Below are positions 46,748 to 59,189 of a stretch of 64,000 bases of DNA, one piece after another. Each line of letters begins with the position of its first letter. Within the stretch, counting starts at the first letter, position 1. Below the pieces are notes generated by a model. It ran no database searches and was not told where the DNA came from. It saw nothing but the letters and a program-made list of their open reading frames with translations. Position numbers and translations under genes: made by a program. Origin of the DNA: Epiperipatus broadwayi (taxonomy: Eukaryota > Onychophora > Udeonychophora > Euonychophora > Peripatidae); contig JAQFVV010006541.1 in the NCBI GenBank assembly GCA_028023455.1, positions 735,128-799,127 of the forward strand. The letters are read 5' to 3'.

Positions 46748-47177
46748 ATATTAATATTAAAAGTTTTTAACACGGATGAACCCGCAAAATATGTATTTTA
46801 CATATATATATAATCTCAGTTATGGGTGACATTTAACACTAGTAATAATATATATGTATTTAATTATGATTGTGAACTCTATAAGTTTAAATTCTCATTC
46901 TTGCCATGCCATAGGTGGGTGGAGTAGTCGAGTTGTCATTTAAAACATGTATGAGAGTCAAAATAAAATGATCTATACTGTATTTTGATTTAATATTACA
47001 TACATAATTATTATTCCATTTTTTAATGGTTTGTTAGTCCAACATATCATTGTGCAGGGGTTAGACCAATTAAGCTTTTAACTGTAATTACTGATTTTAC
47101 TATGAACATGATAGCATTTCTGGCATACTTTAATTGTTTCATTATAATAGACATACTTCACATGCTTTCTTGTCCTG

Positions 47178-47214
47178 GGCCTTAGGAAGTGCGAAGTCGC
47201 CAAAACGTTAATCG
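47178..47214 (+). ncRNA. Possible degenerate hammerhead-like motif
   Basis: CTTAGGA, GCG/CGC stem around AAGT, then CCAAAACGTTA, following the CTGAGGA - stem II - GAAACGTTA pattern of Penelope 3' ends with changes in core and G12. The flanking sequence (47040-47380) has no recognisable Penelope protein, so this is tentative. Confidence 0.3.
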
Positions 47215-48104
47215 TTCGTAATCGGAAGTAAATGCTACCACCTGTGGAACACAGGTATGTGGATTGACAGCTCTGCAGAGGACCATACATGGGACTGCTT
47301 CTGGATGTCCAACCTTTTCATTCAATACTCCTTCACTAAGAGATGTGGGCGGACCAAATTCCATTCAATTTAAAAACAAAATGATGAAATATTAAATCGG
47401 CTAAATGAGCCATCTCTCTTTTTGTATGTTATGCCAGTACCACTATTTTGTATTACACTTATGCATCGCCTGTTCAGTCACCATTAGTCACAATGATATG
47501 AGCATTAATAAACCATTCATTACATAAGCAATTAATTTGAACTGACCGTAAAGAATCTCGGTCATGCTATCCACCCTTTATAAATAGTGAATGAATCCCA
47601 TATACATATAAATGAATTCTTTACTATGTGTTAAAGCACAAATTATTGTTTATTAATTTTATGTTTAATCAAATGTTTTATTTTAAATGATGCCATTGAT
47701 GGCGTAGGAATTTTCTCTGTTATCAATAATATGATTTAGTTTATCAAAACTGCATCTATATAAAGTGTAAAATATAGAATGATTAATGCATAATTTTTTA
47801 TGTTCATGATCATCTATCTCCCTATCACCTACCTCAGGGATCCCCAACCCTATGCCCGTGAGCACCATGGCGCCCGCAGGCCATTTTGCATGTGCCCCCC
47901 ACTATCCGCACATGATAAAAAAATATTTATCTGATACAAATAAATTTAATTTTTAAAATTTCTTCTAAATTATTGTATTATATGGTAATCAAATTGTAGG
48001 GCATACTATACTTTTACAGCGTAAAAATATAAAAGTTAATTATATGTTAAAATTTTATTTTTGAATTAAATATTTTTTTGTGCATTATGTGTATTATTAA
48101 CAAT

Positions 48105-50960
48105 CATCATCATCATCATCAACCATTATCAATCCACTGCAGGATGAAGGTATCTCCAAGTTTAATCCATCTTCTCCGATCTTTAGCTTCTCTTCTCCAC
48201 AATATCCCTGCACATTTTCTTATTTCATCCATCCATCTCACATGTGGTCTCTTTCTGGGTCTTTTACAATCTCTTGGAATCCAGTTTAAAATTTCAATTG
48301 TCCATCTATTATCATCTCTTCTAGCAATATGTCCAGCCCAACTCCATTTCAATCTTTTAATTTTTTCAATAAGATCAGTAACACCTGTTTGTTATCTTAC
48401 CCATACATTGCGTTTTCGATCTCTTCTTGTTACTCCCAACATACATCTCTCCATACTCCTTTGAGTGGTCTGAAGTCTCTGTATTGCTCTTCTATTAAGT
48501 GTCTAAGTCTCAGATCCATAAGTAAGAACTGGTAAAACACATTTGTTAAAAAACATCCTTTTCAAACACATAGGAATATTTCCTTTTAGTATCAAATTAT
48601 TTCTACCAAAAGCACTCCAACCAAGTTTAATTCTATGATTAATTTCCTCCATTATGTTTCCATCTGTATTAATAATCTGACCAAGGTATTTGTAACTGTT
48701 AACTTCTTCTAATTCTTCATAATCAATCTTTATTTTCATATTTTGAGCAAATCGATTAAACATTACTTTAGTATTTTTAACATTTATCTTTAGTCCTACT
48801 TTTCTACTTTCATCTGCTAACTCCTGCAACATTTCCTGCAGCTCTGAAGCATTATTTGCAAAAACAACTACATCATCTGCGAAATCTAAATGACTTAAAT
48901 ACTCTCCATTTACTTTCACTCCTTTAGTTTCCCATTTTAATCCACAAAATACTTCTTGCAGCACTGCTGTAAAGAGTTTTGGAGATATGGAGTCACCTTG
49001 TCTTACACCTTTCTCAATGTTTATTTTTCCAGTATCATTATGTAATCTAATTGTTGCTGTTGCATTTTTATAAATATTCTTTAAAATGTGACAATATCCT
49101 GGATCTATACCTTGATGATCCAATGCTTTAATCACTGAAGAAATGTGTATAGAATCGAATGCCTTTTCATAATCTACAAATCCAAAACATAATGACAACT
49201 CATATTCGTTTGTCCTTTCTATGACTTCTCTCAATATCTGGATATGATCTATTGTACTAAAACCACTTTTAAATCCAGCTTGTTCTCTTGGTTGGTGGAA
49301 ATCCAAAGGTCTCTGTAGACGAGTTGTAATTATCTTGGTAAAAATTTTATATAAAACTGATAAAAGGCTGATAGGTCTGTAATTTCTAATATCTTCTTTA
49401 TCACCTTTTTTAAATATTAATATTATTACTGCATTCTTCCAATCTTCCGGTACATCTTTATCATTTAGACATTTGGTATATAACTTTGCTAAAATTGTTT
49501 CTATTTCTTCACCTGCTTCTTTTAATATATCAATTATAATTCCATCATTTCCTGGAGCCTTTCCTTTCTTCATACACTTAATTGCATGTCTCACTTCTTC
49601 ATTTAAAATTCTGGGCAATTCGGAAGATGTAATAGATATAGGAGGTACTTGTTCTTTATTACTATATAATTCTTGATAAAAATCTTCTACCAATTTCATG
49701 ATGTCATCTCTCTTTTTAGTAATAATTCCATCTTTTTTTCTTATTGCAGATATAAATTTCCTACCAATACCAAAATGTTGTTTAACATTTTTGAGACTTT
49801 TATTTTCGTCTACAGCTTTCCTTGCTATTTCACAGTTATACTTTCTTATATCATTTTCAACTCTTTTCTGTACCATTTTACAAAATTCGAGATATTCAAT
49901 TCTTTTTAATACATCATTTTTGTATATCTTCATATTCCTTCTTTTCTTCATAAATTCTCTAGTCTCAGTAGAAATTTTATTAGTCAATTGCTGCTTTTTT
50001 CTACCAGCTATCTTTGTTGCAGTTTTTAAAAGTGTATCAGTTATTTTCATATTAATTTCATTCAAATCTGTATCATGTTCAAAATCTCCTAACACTTGAA
50101 ACCTATTTGTAAGTTCTAATTTAAATTCATTAGAATGTTTCTGAAGATTAGGAATATCAACTGTAAATATTGTTTTTCTTAATAATTTTTGTCTCTCTAG
50201 TTTTACATTAACACGTAACTTACACCTTACTAATCGATGATCACTTCCTGTGTTAAATTTATTAAGAACATTACAATCTTGAAATATGTATTTTCTGTTA
50301 GTCAAAATATAATCCAATTCTGCTGTACCTTCATTTGGATGCTTCCATGTCCATTTCCTTTTAACATTTTTCTCAAAAAATGAATTCATAATATAAAGTT
50401 TTTCTTTTTCTGCAAACTCCACAAGTCTATGTCCTCTCTCATTTCTATTACCATAACCAAAATTACCTACAGCAATTTCATCTTTCATTTGTCTACCAAT
50501 TCTAGCATTAAAGTCTCCCATAACCATTTTAAAATGTTGTTTACTCTGATCAAAAGCCTTTTGTACATCCATATAAAAATATTCTACTACTTCATCACTA
50601 TGAGAACTTGTTGGGGCATAAACCTGAATTATCTGCATTTGGTATCTGCTATTAAGTTGTATAACTAATCTTGCCACTCTGTCCAATACACCATCAATCT
50701 CCACAATATTGTTCTTCCACTTTTTATTTATAATGAATCCTACTCCACTTGTATTTCCAATATGTGTGCCTTTATAATAGAGTATATGTCCACTTTTTAA
50801 ATCAATTGTTTCTTCTCCTTTTTTTCTAACTTCACAAAGTCCAATAATGTCCCATTTAATATAAGACAGTTCTTCTTCTAATTCTTGTAATCTTCCTTTA
50901 CTTGAAAGTGATCTGCAGTTGTAAGTACCTAAATAAAAAGTCGTCATCAACTATAAATAT
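48105..50960 (-). mobile_element. RTE-like LINE, near full length, inside hAT element
   Basis: One long frame on the minus strand (endonuclease, RT, C-terminal region), ending in an ATC/TGA-repeat tail at 48105-48120. RTE elements typically have a single ORF and a short simple-repeat tail. Only two in-frame stops interrupt it, so it is younger than the other RTE copies at 17.3, 36.1 and 51.7 kb. Confidence 0.85.
48119..50950 (-). pseudogene. RTE-like endonuclease - reverse transcriptase, two stop codons
   Basis: The uninterrupted part has 815 codons (50950-48503). APE endonuclease: YNCRS with N11, LCEVRKKG with E40, YAPTS, GDFNARIG (145-152), ELDYIL with D213 and SDHRLV (236-241). [71 protein letters not shown] and DFADDVVVFA near residue 690. 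At about 48504 a tryptophan codon has become TAG; the same frame continues, with a second stop near 48390, through RCMLGVTRRD, WAGHIARRDDNRW and CKRPRKRPHVRWMDEIRK to 48119. The whole protein would be about 943 residues. Catalytic motifs are intact but the copy cannot make full-length protein. Confidence 0.9.
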
Positions 50961-51639
50961 TCAACTATAATTTTACATTGAAAAAATAAATGGTGCCCGC
51001 CATCTGGTTGAAAAAAATAAATGGTGCCTGCCACCTTGCTGGTATTATAGAATGTGCTCTTAAGTGCAAAAAGGTTGGGGACCTCTGACCTACCTTATTA
51101 CTGTAAAATTTGTGAATATTTCTGGATTAGCCTATTAATTCTGCACAAGCTATAAATGATTTTTTCTGTAAATGTCTCTGTGACATTAAATCACTTAATA
51201 GGATTTCATAGTAATGAATTTCCATGCTATGTAAATAACTTATATAAATATGATGCGTGATATCCATTTAGTGTACATGTTCAACCGCTATTTATTAAAT
51301 TTATACATGTAAAAATACTCCTGGGTCCGAAATTTTTTTCATTCAGTTATTAATTATTAAAAAATGTAAATCTAATAATTGATTAATTGAGCTGCCAAAG
51401 TGCATATTAATCATCATCATCATTTTCGATCTCATGCTCTACTGCCATATTTCTGGGCCAGAATTCAGAATAATTACACTGTATCATCAGGATTGTTGTG
51501 CATAGGGTCAGAGATTTGAGCATGATTAAACAGATGTGGATCCATGATGCTTCTGAAATATGTATCTCGACCTTGGGTGGATTCAAGGTACTGTTGTTTA
51601 GATCTTAGGTTTTGTTGTATGAGTATACAATGTTGACTG

Positions 51640-51641
51640 AT

Positions 51642-51678
<37 letters not shown>
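51640..51678. repeat. (TA)n microsatellite
   Basis: TA run directly at the 5' truncation point of the plus-strand RTE copy. Confidence 0.9.
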
Positions 51679-51681
<3 letters not shown>

Positions 51682-52019
51682 TCACTTTCAAGTGAAGGAA
51701 GATTGCAAGAATTAGAAGAAGAACTCTCTTATATCAAATGGGACATTATTGGAATTTGTGAAGTTAGAAGAAAAGGTTAAGAGACAATTGATTTAAAAAG
51801 GGGACATATACTCTATTATAAAGGCACAGATATTGGAAATACAAGTGGAGTAGGATTCATTATAAATAAAAAGTGGAAGAACAATATTGTGGAGATTGAT
51901 GGTGTATCAGACAGAATGGCAAGATTAATTATACAACTTAATAGCAGATACCAAATGCAGATAATTCAGGTTTATGCCCCAACAAGTTCTCATAGTGATG
52001 AAGTAGTAGAAGATTTTAT

Positions 52020-52433
52020 ATGGATGTACAAAAGGCTTTTGATCAGAGTAAACAACATTTGAAAATTGTTATGGGAGACTTTAATGCTAGAATTGGTAAA
52101 CAAATGAAAGATGAAAGAGCTGTAGGTAATTTTGGTTATGGTAATAAAAATGAGAGAGGACATAGACTTGTGGAGTTTGCAGAAAAAGAAAAACTTTATA
52201 TTATGAATTCTTTTTTTGAGAAAAATGTTAAAAGGAAATGGACATGGAAGCATCCAAATGAAGGTACAGCAGAATTGGATTATATTTTGACTAACAGGAA
52301 ATACATATTTCAAGATTGTAATGTTCTTAATAAATTTAACACAGGAAGTGATCATCGATTAGTAAGGGGTAAGATACATGTTAATGTGAAACTAGAGACA
52401 AAAATTATTAAGAAAAACAATATTTACAGTTGA
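52020..52433 (+). pseudogene. RTE-like endonuclease piece
   Basis: 137 codons: MGDFNARIGKQMKDE, ELDYILTNRKY and GSDHRLVRGK, the C-terminal half of the APE domain. It is separated from the first half (51690-52018) by a frameshift near 52015. Confidence 0.85.
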
Positions 52434-52524
52434 TATTCCTAATCTTCAGAAACATTCTAATAAATTTAAATTAGAACGTACAAATCGGTTTCAAGTATTA
52501 GTAGATTTTGAACATGATTCAGAT

Positions 52525-54351
52525 TTGAATGAAATTAATATGAAAATAACTGATACACTTTTAAAAACTGCAACAAAGATAGCTGGTAGAAAAAAGCAGC
52601 AATTAACTAATAAAATTTCTACTGATACTAGAGAATTTATGAAGAAAAGAAGGAATATGAAGATATACAAAAATGATGCATTAAAAAGAATTGAATATCT
52701 TGAATTTTGTAAAATGGTGCAGAAAAGAGTTGAAAATGATATAAGAAAGTATAACTGTGAACTAGCAAGGAAAGCTGTAGAAGAAAATAAAAGTCTTAAG
52801 AATGTAAAACAACATTTTGGTATTGGTAGGAAATTTATATCTGCAATAAGAAAAAAAGATGGAATTATTACTAAAAAGAGAGATGACATCATGAAATTAG
52901 TAGAAGATTTTTATCAAGACTTATTTAGTAATAAAGAACAAGTACCTCCTATATCTATTACATCTTCCGAATTGCCCAAAATTTTAAATGAAGAAGTGAG
53001 ACACGCAATTAAATATATGAAGAAAGGAAAGGCTCCAGGTAATGATGGAATTATAATTGTTATATTAATAGAAGCAGGTGAAGAAATAGAAAAAATGTTA
53101 GCAAAGTTATATACCAAATGTCTAAATGATAAAGATGTACCGGATGATTGAAATAATGCAGTAATAATATTAATATTTAAAAAAGGTGATAAAGAAGATA
53201 TTAGAAATTACAGACCTATCAGCCTTTTATCAGTTTTATATAAAATTTTTACCAAGATAATTAAAACTCGTCTATAGAGAACATTGGATTTCCACCAACC
53301 AAGAAAACAAGCTGGATTTAAAAGTGGTTTTAGTACAGTAGATCATATCCAGGTGTTGAGAGAAGTTATAGAAAGGACAAATGAATATGAGTTGTCATTA
53401 TGTTTTGGATTTGTAGATTATGAAAAGGCATTTGATTCTATAAACATTTCTTCAGTAATTAAAGCATTGGATCATCAAGGTATAGATCCAGGATATTGTC
53501 ATATTTTAAGGAATATTTATAAAAATGCAACAGCAACAATTAGATTACATAATGATACTGGGAAAGTCAACATTGAGAAAGGTGTAAGACAAGGTGACTC
53601 CATATCTCCAAAACTTTTTACAGCAGTGCTGCAATAAGTATTTTGTGGATTAAAATGGGAAACTAAAGGAGTGAAAGTAAATGGAGATTATTTAAGTCAT
53701 TTATATTTCACAGATGATGTAGTTGTTTTTGCAAATATTGCTTCAGAGCTGCAGGATATGTTGCAGGAATTATCAGATGAAAGTAGGAAAGTAGGACTAA
53801 AGATAAATGTTAAAAAGACTAAAGTAATGTTTAATAGATTTGCTCAAAATATGAAAATAAAGATTAATTATGATGAATTAGAAGAAGTTAACAGTTACAA
53901 ATATCTTGGTCAGATTATTAATACAGAAGGAAACATAATGGAAGAAATTAATCATAGAATTAAATTTGGTTGGAGTTCTTTTGGTAGAAATAACCTGATA
54001 CTAAAAGGAAATATGCCTATGTGTTTGAAAAGGAAGGTTTTTAACAAATGTGTTTTACCAGTTTTTACTTATGGATCTGAGACTTGGACACTTAATAGAA
54101 GACCAATAGAGAGACTTCAGACAACTCAAAGAAGTATGGAGAGATGTATGTTGGGAGTAACAAGAAGAGATCATAAACGCAATGTATGGGTAAGAGAACA
54201 AACAGCTGTTACTGACCTCATTAAAAAAATTAAAAGGTTGAAGTGGAGTTGGGCTGGACATATTGCTAGAAGAGATGATAACAGATTGTCAATTAAAATT
54301 TTAAACTGCATTCCAAGAGATTGTAAAAGGCCCAATAAGAGCCACATGTGA
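52525..54351 (+). pseudogene. RTE-like reverse transcriptase, broken
   Basis: Linker and RT in three frames: 52525-53151 (linker, MKKGKAPGNDGIIIVI), 53284-53637 (QAGFKSGFSTVDHI, FGFVDYEKAFDSI, GVRQGDSISPKLF) and 53671-54351 (LYFTDDVVVFA, VNSYKYLGQIIN, ETWTLNRRPIERLQTTQRSM, WAGHIARRDDNRL). The alanine of the FADD box is threonine. Stops near 53150, 53279 and 53636 make it non-functional. Confidence 0.88.
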
Positions 54352-54479
54352 GATGGATGGATGAAATAAGAAAGTGTGCAGGGGTGATGTGGAGAAGAGA
54401 AGCTAAAGATCGGAGAAGATGGATTAAACTTGGAGAGACCTTCATCCTGCAGTGGATTGATAATGGTTGATAATGATGA

Positions 54480-54481
<2 letters not shown>

Positions 54482-54509
<28 letters not shown>
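54482..54509. repeat. (TA)n microsatellite
   Basis: TA run between the RTE tail and the start of the LTR-like repeat. Confidence 0.9.
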
Positions 54510-54510
<1 letters not shown>

Positions 54511-55540
54511 AACCCTCTCCTAGTCTCTGTAATCATAAATGAATCATGCCGCACGTTTTAGGCACTATAATCTTCCCTGTAGCCTTTCCACTAATCTAAC
54601 TAGTCCAATTTACACATTTGGAAACCATATCTTTCTCTGTAACCTTCCTAGCTACAACTAATCTAGAATATATACCCAAAATAAATGATAAACTAAAGTG
54701 ATGATTTCTTTATTAACTAAGCTTACTTGAAACTATATACTTAGAGAAGATTACAAGGTGATTAATAATTTCTGGTCAAATCCATGAAGAAGCAAACAAA
54801 CAAAAGGTTATAAAATAAACTTAATATTTTTCAAATCAATAAATAAATAATAATTAAATTGATGGAATGAATATGAAATTAAAAGTATAAATTAGGCACT
54901 AAGTAAATTAGGATGTAAATGACTAAATGGATGATGAAAATAAGTAATAATTAAATAATAAAATAAAATGAGTCTGAGAATGAAGAGAAAAGAATGGACA
55001 TGTATAAGAGTTAATGGATGATTAAGATGATAATGGAATAAGAGCTAATGAATGATGAGTTAATTAGGTTAATGAATTAGGATGAAAGAAGAATGAAGAA
55101 AGATTGAAATGACAGATGAGAGGAATAATGATGATGAAAGATGATGTACAGAACTCTAAATTTGATATTGAATTAAATGATAATAAGACAATTAAATAAA
55201 ATACTGATTCTAAGCTTACTAAAACCAGAATATTCACCATAAAGCCAAAACCAACCATACATTTCAGAGAAAAGAAGCAATTGATACTTTAAAGTTTGGT
55301 TGACCTTTCATCACACCATGAATGTAACACAATTCCACTCTAACTACAACAATTAACTGGATATAAATTTACCATAAATTCAAATCCAATCACAAATTGA
55401 TATAACTTAACCTTCTCATGGTTCACATAGTTTAAAGGGTGTTATACAAGATACACTTGGATCAGTAAGAGGGATTTTACCACTACCCAAGCATAACACA
55501 CAAAATAGCTCTTAATATTGAATTGAATTACTAAACAATA
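54508..55540 (+). repeat. LTR-like dispersed repeat, copy 1
   Basis: Starts TGTAACCCTC, a usual beginning for an LTR. It is homologous by eye to 60746-62840: shared CTAAGCTTACTTGAAAC-like, GATGACTAAATGGATGATGA-like, AGAATATTCACCATAAAG and TTTTACCACTACCCAA segments in the same order. No coding frame. The right end is not defined. It may be a solo LTR or part of a non-coding element. Confidence 0.6.
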
Positions 55541-56640
55541 TTCAATAATTTCGAATAACTTCTATAAATTCCTTAACTATGATAAACTTTAAGCTTCAAT
55601 AAGTAGGAATGATTTTTCAATAGCTAAACGCAATAGCTTTCCAACTTTCTTTCTCCCTTAATTAGAAACAAGGTGATCCAGACCAGTGAATGACAGATCT
55701 GTGGATTCAAATGAACTGATCAAACCAATATTAGGTGTTTAATCTTTTAGTATATCACTTAAAATAATATTCTTTAGGTTAGTAATGTGTTATTATTAAG
55801 TAATGATGCCCTAAATATACTCACAAATTATAGGGCATCACAAAATTATCCCAATATACCTACATATAGTGACTTTTACAATATCGATTGATGATGATTT
55901 CCATATAATCATAGGATATGTTGATAGCAATAACAAATATAATGTGTGGGTGTGTTGATTAGCAATAAGAATACTGAAAATTAAATAAATTTTTAACACA
56001 ACAAGGTTTATTTACACTATATACAAGACTCTTTCAGACACATTACATGAAACAAGATAAATTAAAGATAAATTCATTGAATAAAATCAGAGTTTGGAAT
56101 TTACAATCATTTCTAAATCTAATAATTGAGTTACAATTTATTACATTGAACTGTAGCTATTTAATTTATTTGAATGTAATAAGGGCAATTATCATATTCA
56201 GCACAATTAATAATTTATTATCTTTTATCTTTGAATATGAAAAGATTCATTATATTGATGTGGGACAGACATCAAAAGTTAAATGCACACATGACACCAA
56301 AACATTGCCCCTGTCCACAACCCTCATCATTTAATAATTAAATGATCTTACTGATCCTTCAGCAGATCACCACTTGAAAAAGATAAATCTACATTGTCCA
56401 TGTACATCCCTTGCTCTTTTATGTAGAAGTTCTACAAACACTAACAAGTTTGGTTGGTCTGTTTATAAAATGATGATGATTACACAACATCATAAAGACA
56501 CTATCCCAATTAGACAAACATTATAGATGGACCAGTGTCCCATAATCTAACTTTATTTTATCCTTGCCATTTGATTTTGAATTATTAAGCTTCACCATAC
56601 ACGGTGGAAAACTAACTCTAAAACTTTATGGGGAGCTAAC
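55541..56640. other. AT-rich non-coding stretch
   Basis: No gene recognised. The 95-codon frame at 56047-56334 has no recognised domain. Confidence 0.45.
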
Positions 56641-56662
56641 AATAAAGTGAGGCTCTATAACA

Positions 56663-56800
56663 CAACATGATAGTTGCATAAGAAAACAAACAACATGATA
56701 GTTGTATACTAAAAACAACATGATAGTTGAATAATAATATGGCCAATTCTAGTACCTTCATCGGTATAAAAGTGCGGGCAGTTTCTCATCATAAAAAAAA
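56663..56800 (+). promoter_or_regulatory. Possible Pol II promoter: three palindromic sites, CCAAT and TATA boxes
   Basis: The 14-bp palindromic-ended site CAACATGATAGTTG occurs exactly three times (56663-56676, 56691-56704, 56716-56729), spaced 28 and 25 bp. CCAAT follows at about 56743-56747 and TATAAA at 56765-56770, about 20 bp further. A pyrimidine/CA start region (TCTCATCATA) follows 20-30 bp after the TATA box. An AATAAA lies near 57010. No gene follows, so this may be the U3-R part of an LTR or a lost gene's promoter. Function is inferred only. Confidence 0.4.
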
Positions 56801-57029
56801 TAGAATTCAGACCATGGGAATCATCCTCTCTTGGGATTAACTATGCTCTAAGCACTAACTCTTAATCACCCTCAACAATATCATCCTCTCATATTAATCA
56901 ACAATGGGGAATTCTCCATCATCCCATGCACAATATTAATAGTACTATATCTAATGCTCTTATATGTAGCAAAGGCTCATCAGCTAAAAGCTATCACAAA
57001 TTCTGATCAATAAAATAGCAAGGTAAAAC

Positions 57030-57755
57030 AACACTAATAATAAAAGTGGAAATATAAATATTCCATTTCACAATGCAGAAACTATTAATGTTTTATAAAC
57101 AAACCACCAAAATATGTGTCAAATGATCATTACTTATTTTAAAATAGCAATTATACTTTTGGTTATAACAAGCCATGTACATGTAAACAAGGAGGACTGA
57201 ACTACATTTTGCATTTATGGTGGACATTTTCATTCATAGGCAAAATTAAGCAATAAAAAAATGCTTATTAAATTATTTTATATAATAGAACTATTGCATT
57301 ATTATGTGTATAATTTTGACAAGTTTGGGTCTGTTTGTTTCCCTTCAATATAATATTAACATTTGTTTTAGCAGTGAGAGATATAGATATTTCTCTCTGT
57401 TCCCAGATAATGATATTCAATATTATGTTTCCCTTAATTGGAAAATAAATATATATATATAGATGTATTAGAGATATATATTTCTTTCTACATTTCTATA
57501 TTATCACTAAGTACATTTTATATCATCATAAAATATATAAATATAAAAAAAAAAAAACTAATGCCTGAATAACACATGAAAGAAAAAAAACATATTACAA
57601 TATTATATATAGCAATAACAAAAATAAACAAACATTATATTTTCTCCCATTGGACTTTATCTTGGAGATAAAGTTTGATCTGTTCTTATGCGAAAAAGGG
57701 CAAGAAAATGGATATTATAAGTAAATATTCCCAAGTAAATATATACATTGATTAT
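57030..57755. other. AT-rich non-coding stretch
   Basis: Nothing recognised beyond short TA and A runs (57450-57465, 57545-57557). Confidence 0.5.
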
Positions 57756-57760
57756 CTTCG

Positions 57761-58005
57761 GACAATATTCAAAATACTTTCCAAAGGTAATAAAATTAAT
57801 TGTTGGTTTATGTACTGATATTATATAGCAAGACGATATTCATATACTTTCCAAAGGCAATAAAATAATTGTTGGTTTATGTACTGATATTATATAGCAA
57901 GACAATATTCAAATACTTTCCAAGGCAATAAAATAATTGTTGGTTTATGTACTGATATTATATAGCAAGACGATATTCAAATACTTTCCAAGGACAATAA
58001 AATTA
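57761..58005 (+). repeat. Minisatellite, 68-71-bp period
   Basis: About 3.5 well-conserved units starting GACRATATTC near 57761, 57832, 57901 and 57969. Each contains ACTTTCCAA and TTGTTGGTTTATGTACTGAT. High identity suggests recent expansion. Confidence 0.9.
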
Positions 58006-59180
58006 GGTTTAAAATTATTTATTGATTCGTTTATGTTGATTTTCCATCGGAGCGAAGATCTGTCCTAATTTAAATAATCTGGGTGATTTTAAAACAGTTT
58101 AAAATCCTGTTACTTTGCAAGTTATTCACTAATGATAAAAACAAATAAATACTTCTTTCCCTTCCCTTTTATCAGCAAATTAGGATGTTTTTAGTTATAC
58201 TGAGAAGAATCTATTCAATTATAAATATGATCTTCTAGGTGTTTTTAATTAATATGTAACCTATACTTTTTAATGCAGCACAATTAAAATAAGTTTATTA
58301 CGATCTTTAAAACAAACTTTAAAATCATTTATGGATTTTGTTTACTTTGTTTTTTCATCCACGGTAATTGTCACAATTTTTAATTCATCTGGGCAATTTT
58401 AAACACTTAAAATATTACTAATTTATATGTTATATAATCAAGATAAAAAAAAAGTAAATACTTATCCATTTATTTCCATCAGCTAATTAATCTGTATTTA
58501 ATAATGTTAAACAGAATTGATTTTATAGTATGCAATTATCAATAATATGTACTTGGCATTAATAATCTGTCATTTTCTATTTTGAATAACTAGACAAATT
58601 CATGGTGAAATTTCAGAGCAGACAATTTATTTTCCCAATGAAACTAAGAAATAATTCATACATTTTTTTGTTTTAAAATTGATGACTTTATATGATTTAA
58701 AATAACTTTTTAATTTATTTATTATCTCTTGAAACTTTTCTTCAAAATGATTCCAAATTATTTTATTGAAATATCAATTTATACACAAACGTATTTTTCT
58801 GCTTAATGCTGAATTAAGGGCAGCGTGGAAATTAAAATACTTAATTTTTTTCTCTTCAATCTAAATAATTTTTGTTTTATTATTAATTCTAACAGTTGCT
58901 TACGATAAAGAAAACAAAAACAATTGCTTATGTTTTCTGGTATTGTTTTTCGTTTCCAATGGTACATGTTTAGGCAAATATTTAATCAAATAGCGGTCAT
59001 TCCAGTTTTTTTTTTTTTCAGTAGGCAAAGTTAAGAATCTAAGAGTTGAGAACATAAGTATGGCGTAAATTTATGTAAATGTATTCAAATAAGTTAAATG
59101 GCGTATCTTTTAGAGAGGGGGAAGTAAGATTCTTTTTTTATTTATAGAGTTTGGATTATTAGCAATGCACATTATCTCCC
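58006..59180. other. AT-rich non-coding stretch
   Basis: No gene recognised. A loose repeat of a motif around TCTGGGNGATTTTAAA(A)CA occurs near 58077-58100 and 58388-58405, with similar flanks, hinting at an older duplication. Confidence 0.4.
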
Positions 59181-59189
59181 TATATTTTC

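Larger units (their letters stand above)
44752..46800 (+). mobile_element. Penelope-like element, copy B, 5' truncated and inverted relative to copy A
   Basis: Begins inside the N-terminal region (TTTAGATCGTTTAAAGATTC, matching copy A near 44350) directly beside the 5' terminal repeat of copy A. It contains the same modules on the plus strand: 44800-45093 (N-terminal), 45158-45406 and 45328-46113 (RT), GIY-YIG at about 46290-46615, and the same 3' UTR. Together with copy A it forms an inverted repeat with arms of about 2 kb. It is dead: single-base losses near 45045 and 45147, a deletion of about 108 bp near 45393, and further frameshifts near 46110. Confidence 0.85.
47835..51087. mobile_element. 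hAT-type DNA transposon interrupted by an RTE LINE
   Basis: Ends CAGGGATCCCCAACC (47835-47849) and GGTTGGGGACCTCTG (51073-51087) are inverted repeats of the CAGRGRTCCCCAACC type common in hAT elements. Perfect 8-bp target duplications ACCTACCT lie outside (47827-47834 and 51088-51095), diagnostic for hAT. The hAT's own sequence is only about 265 bp on the left and 125 bp on the right, with subterminal GGTGCCCGCC-like repeats (two at 50991-51035), so it is a non-autonomous element. The middle is the LINE at about 48105-50960. Confidence 0.85.
51679..54478 (+). mobile_element. RTE-like LINE, 5' truncated, plus strand
   Basis: Same family as 48105-50960 in opposite orientation. It begins at SLSSKGRLQ (first about 14 residues missing) next to a TA run, and ends with a GATAATGATGAT tail at about 54466-54480, next to another TA run. 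Reading pieces are 52020-52433 (endonuclease), 52525-53151, 53284-53637 and 53671-54351. The copy is broken by several stops and shifts (for example TGG to TGA near 53150, CAATAA near 53635) and one active-site change: FADD is FTDD at about 53707-53718. Confidence 0.88.
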
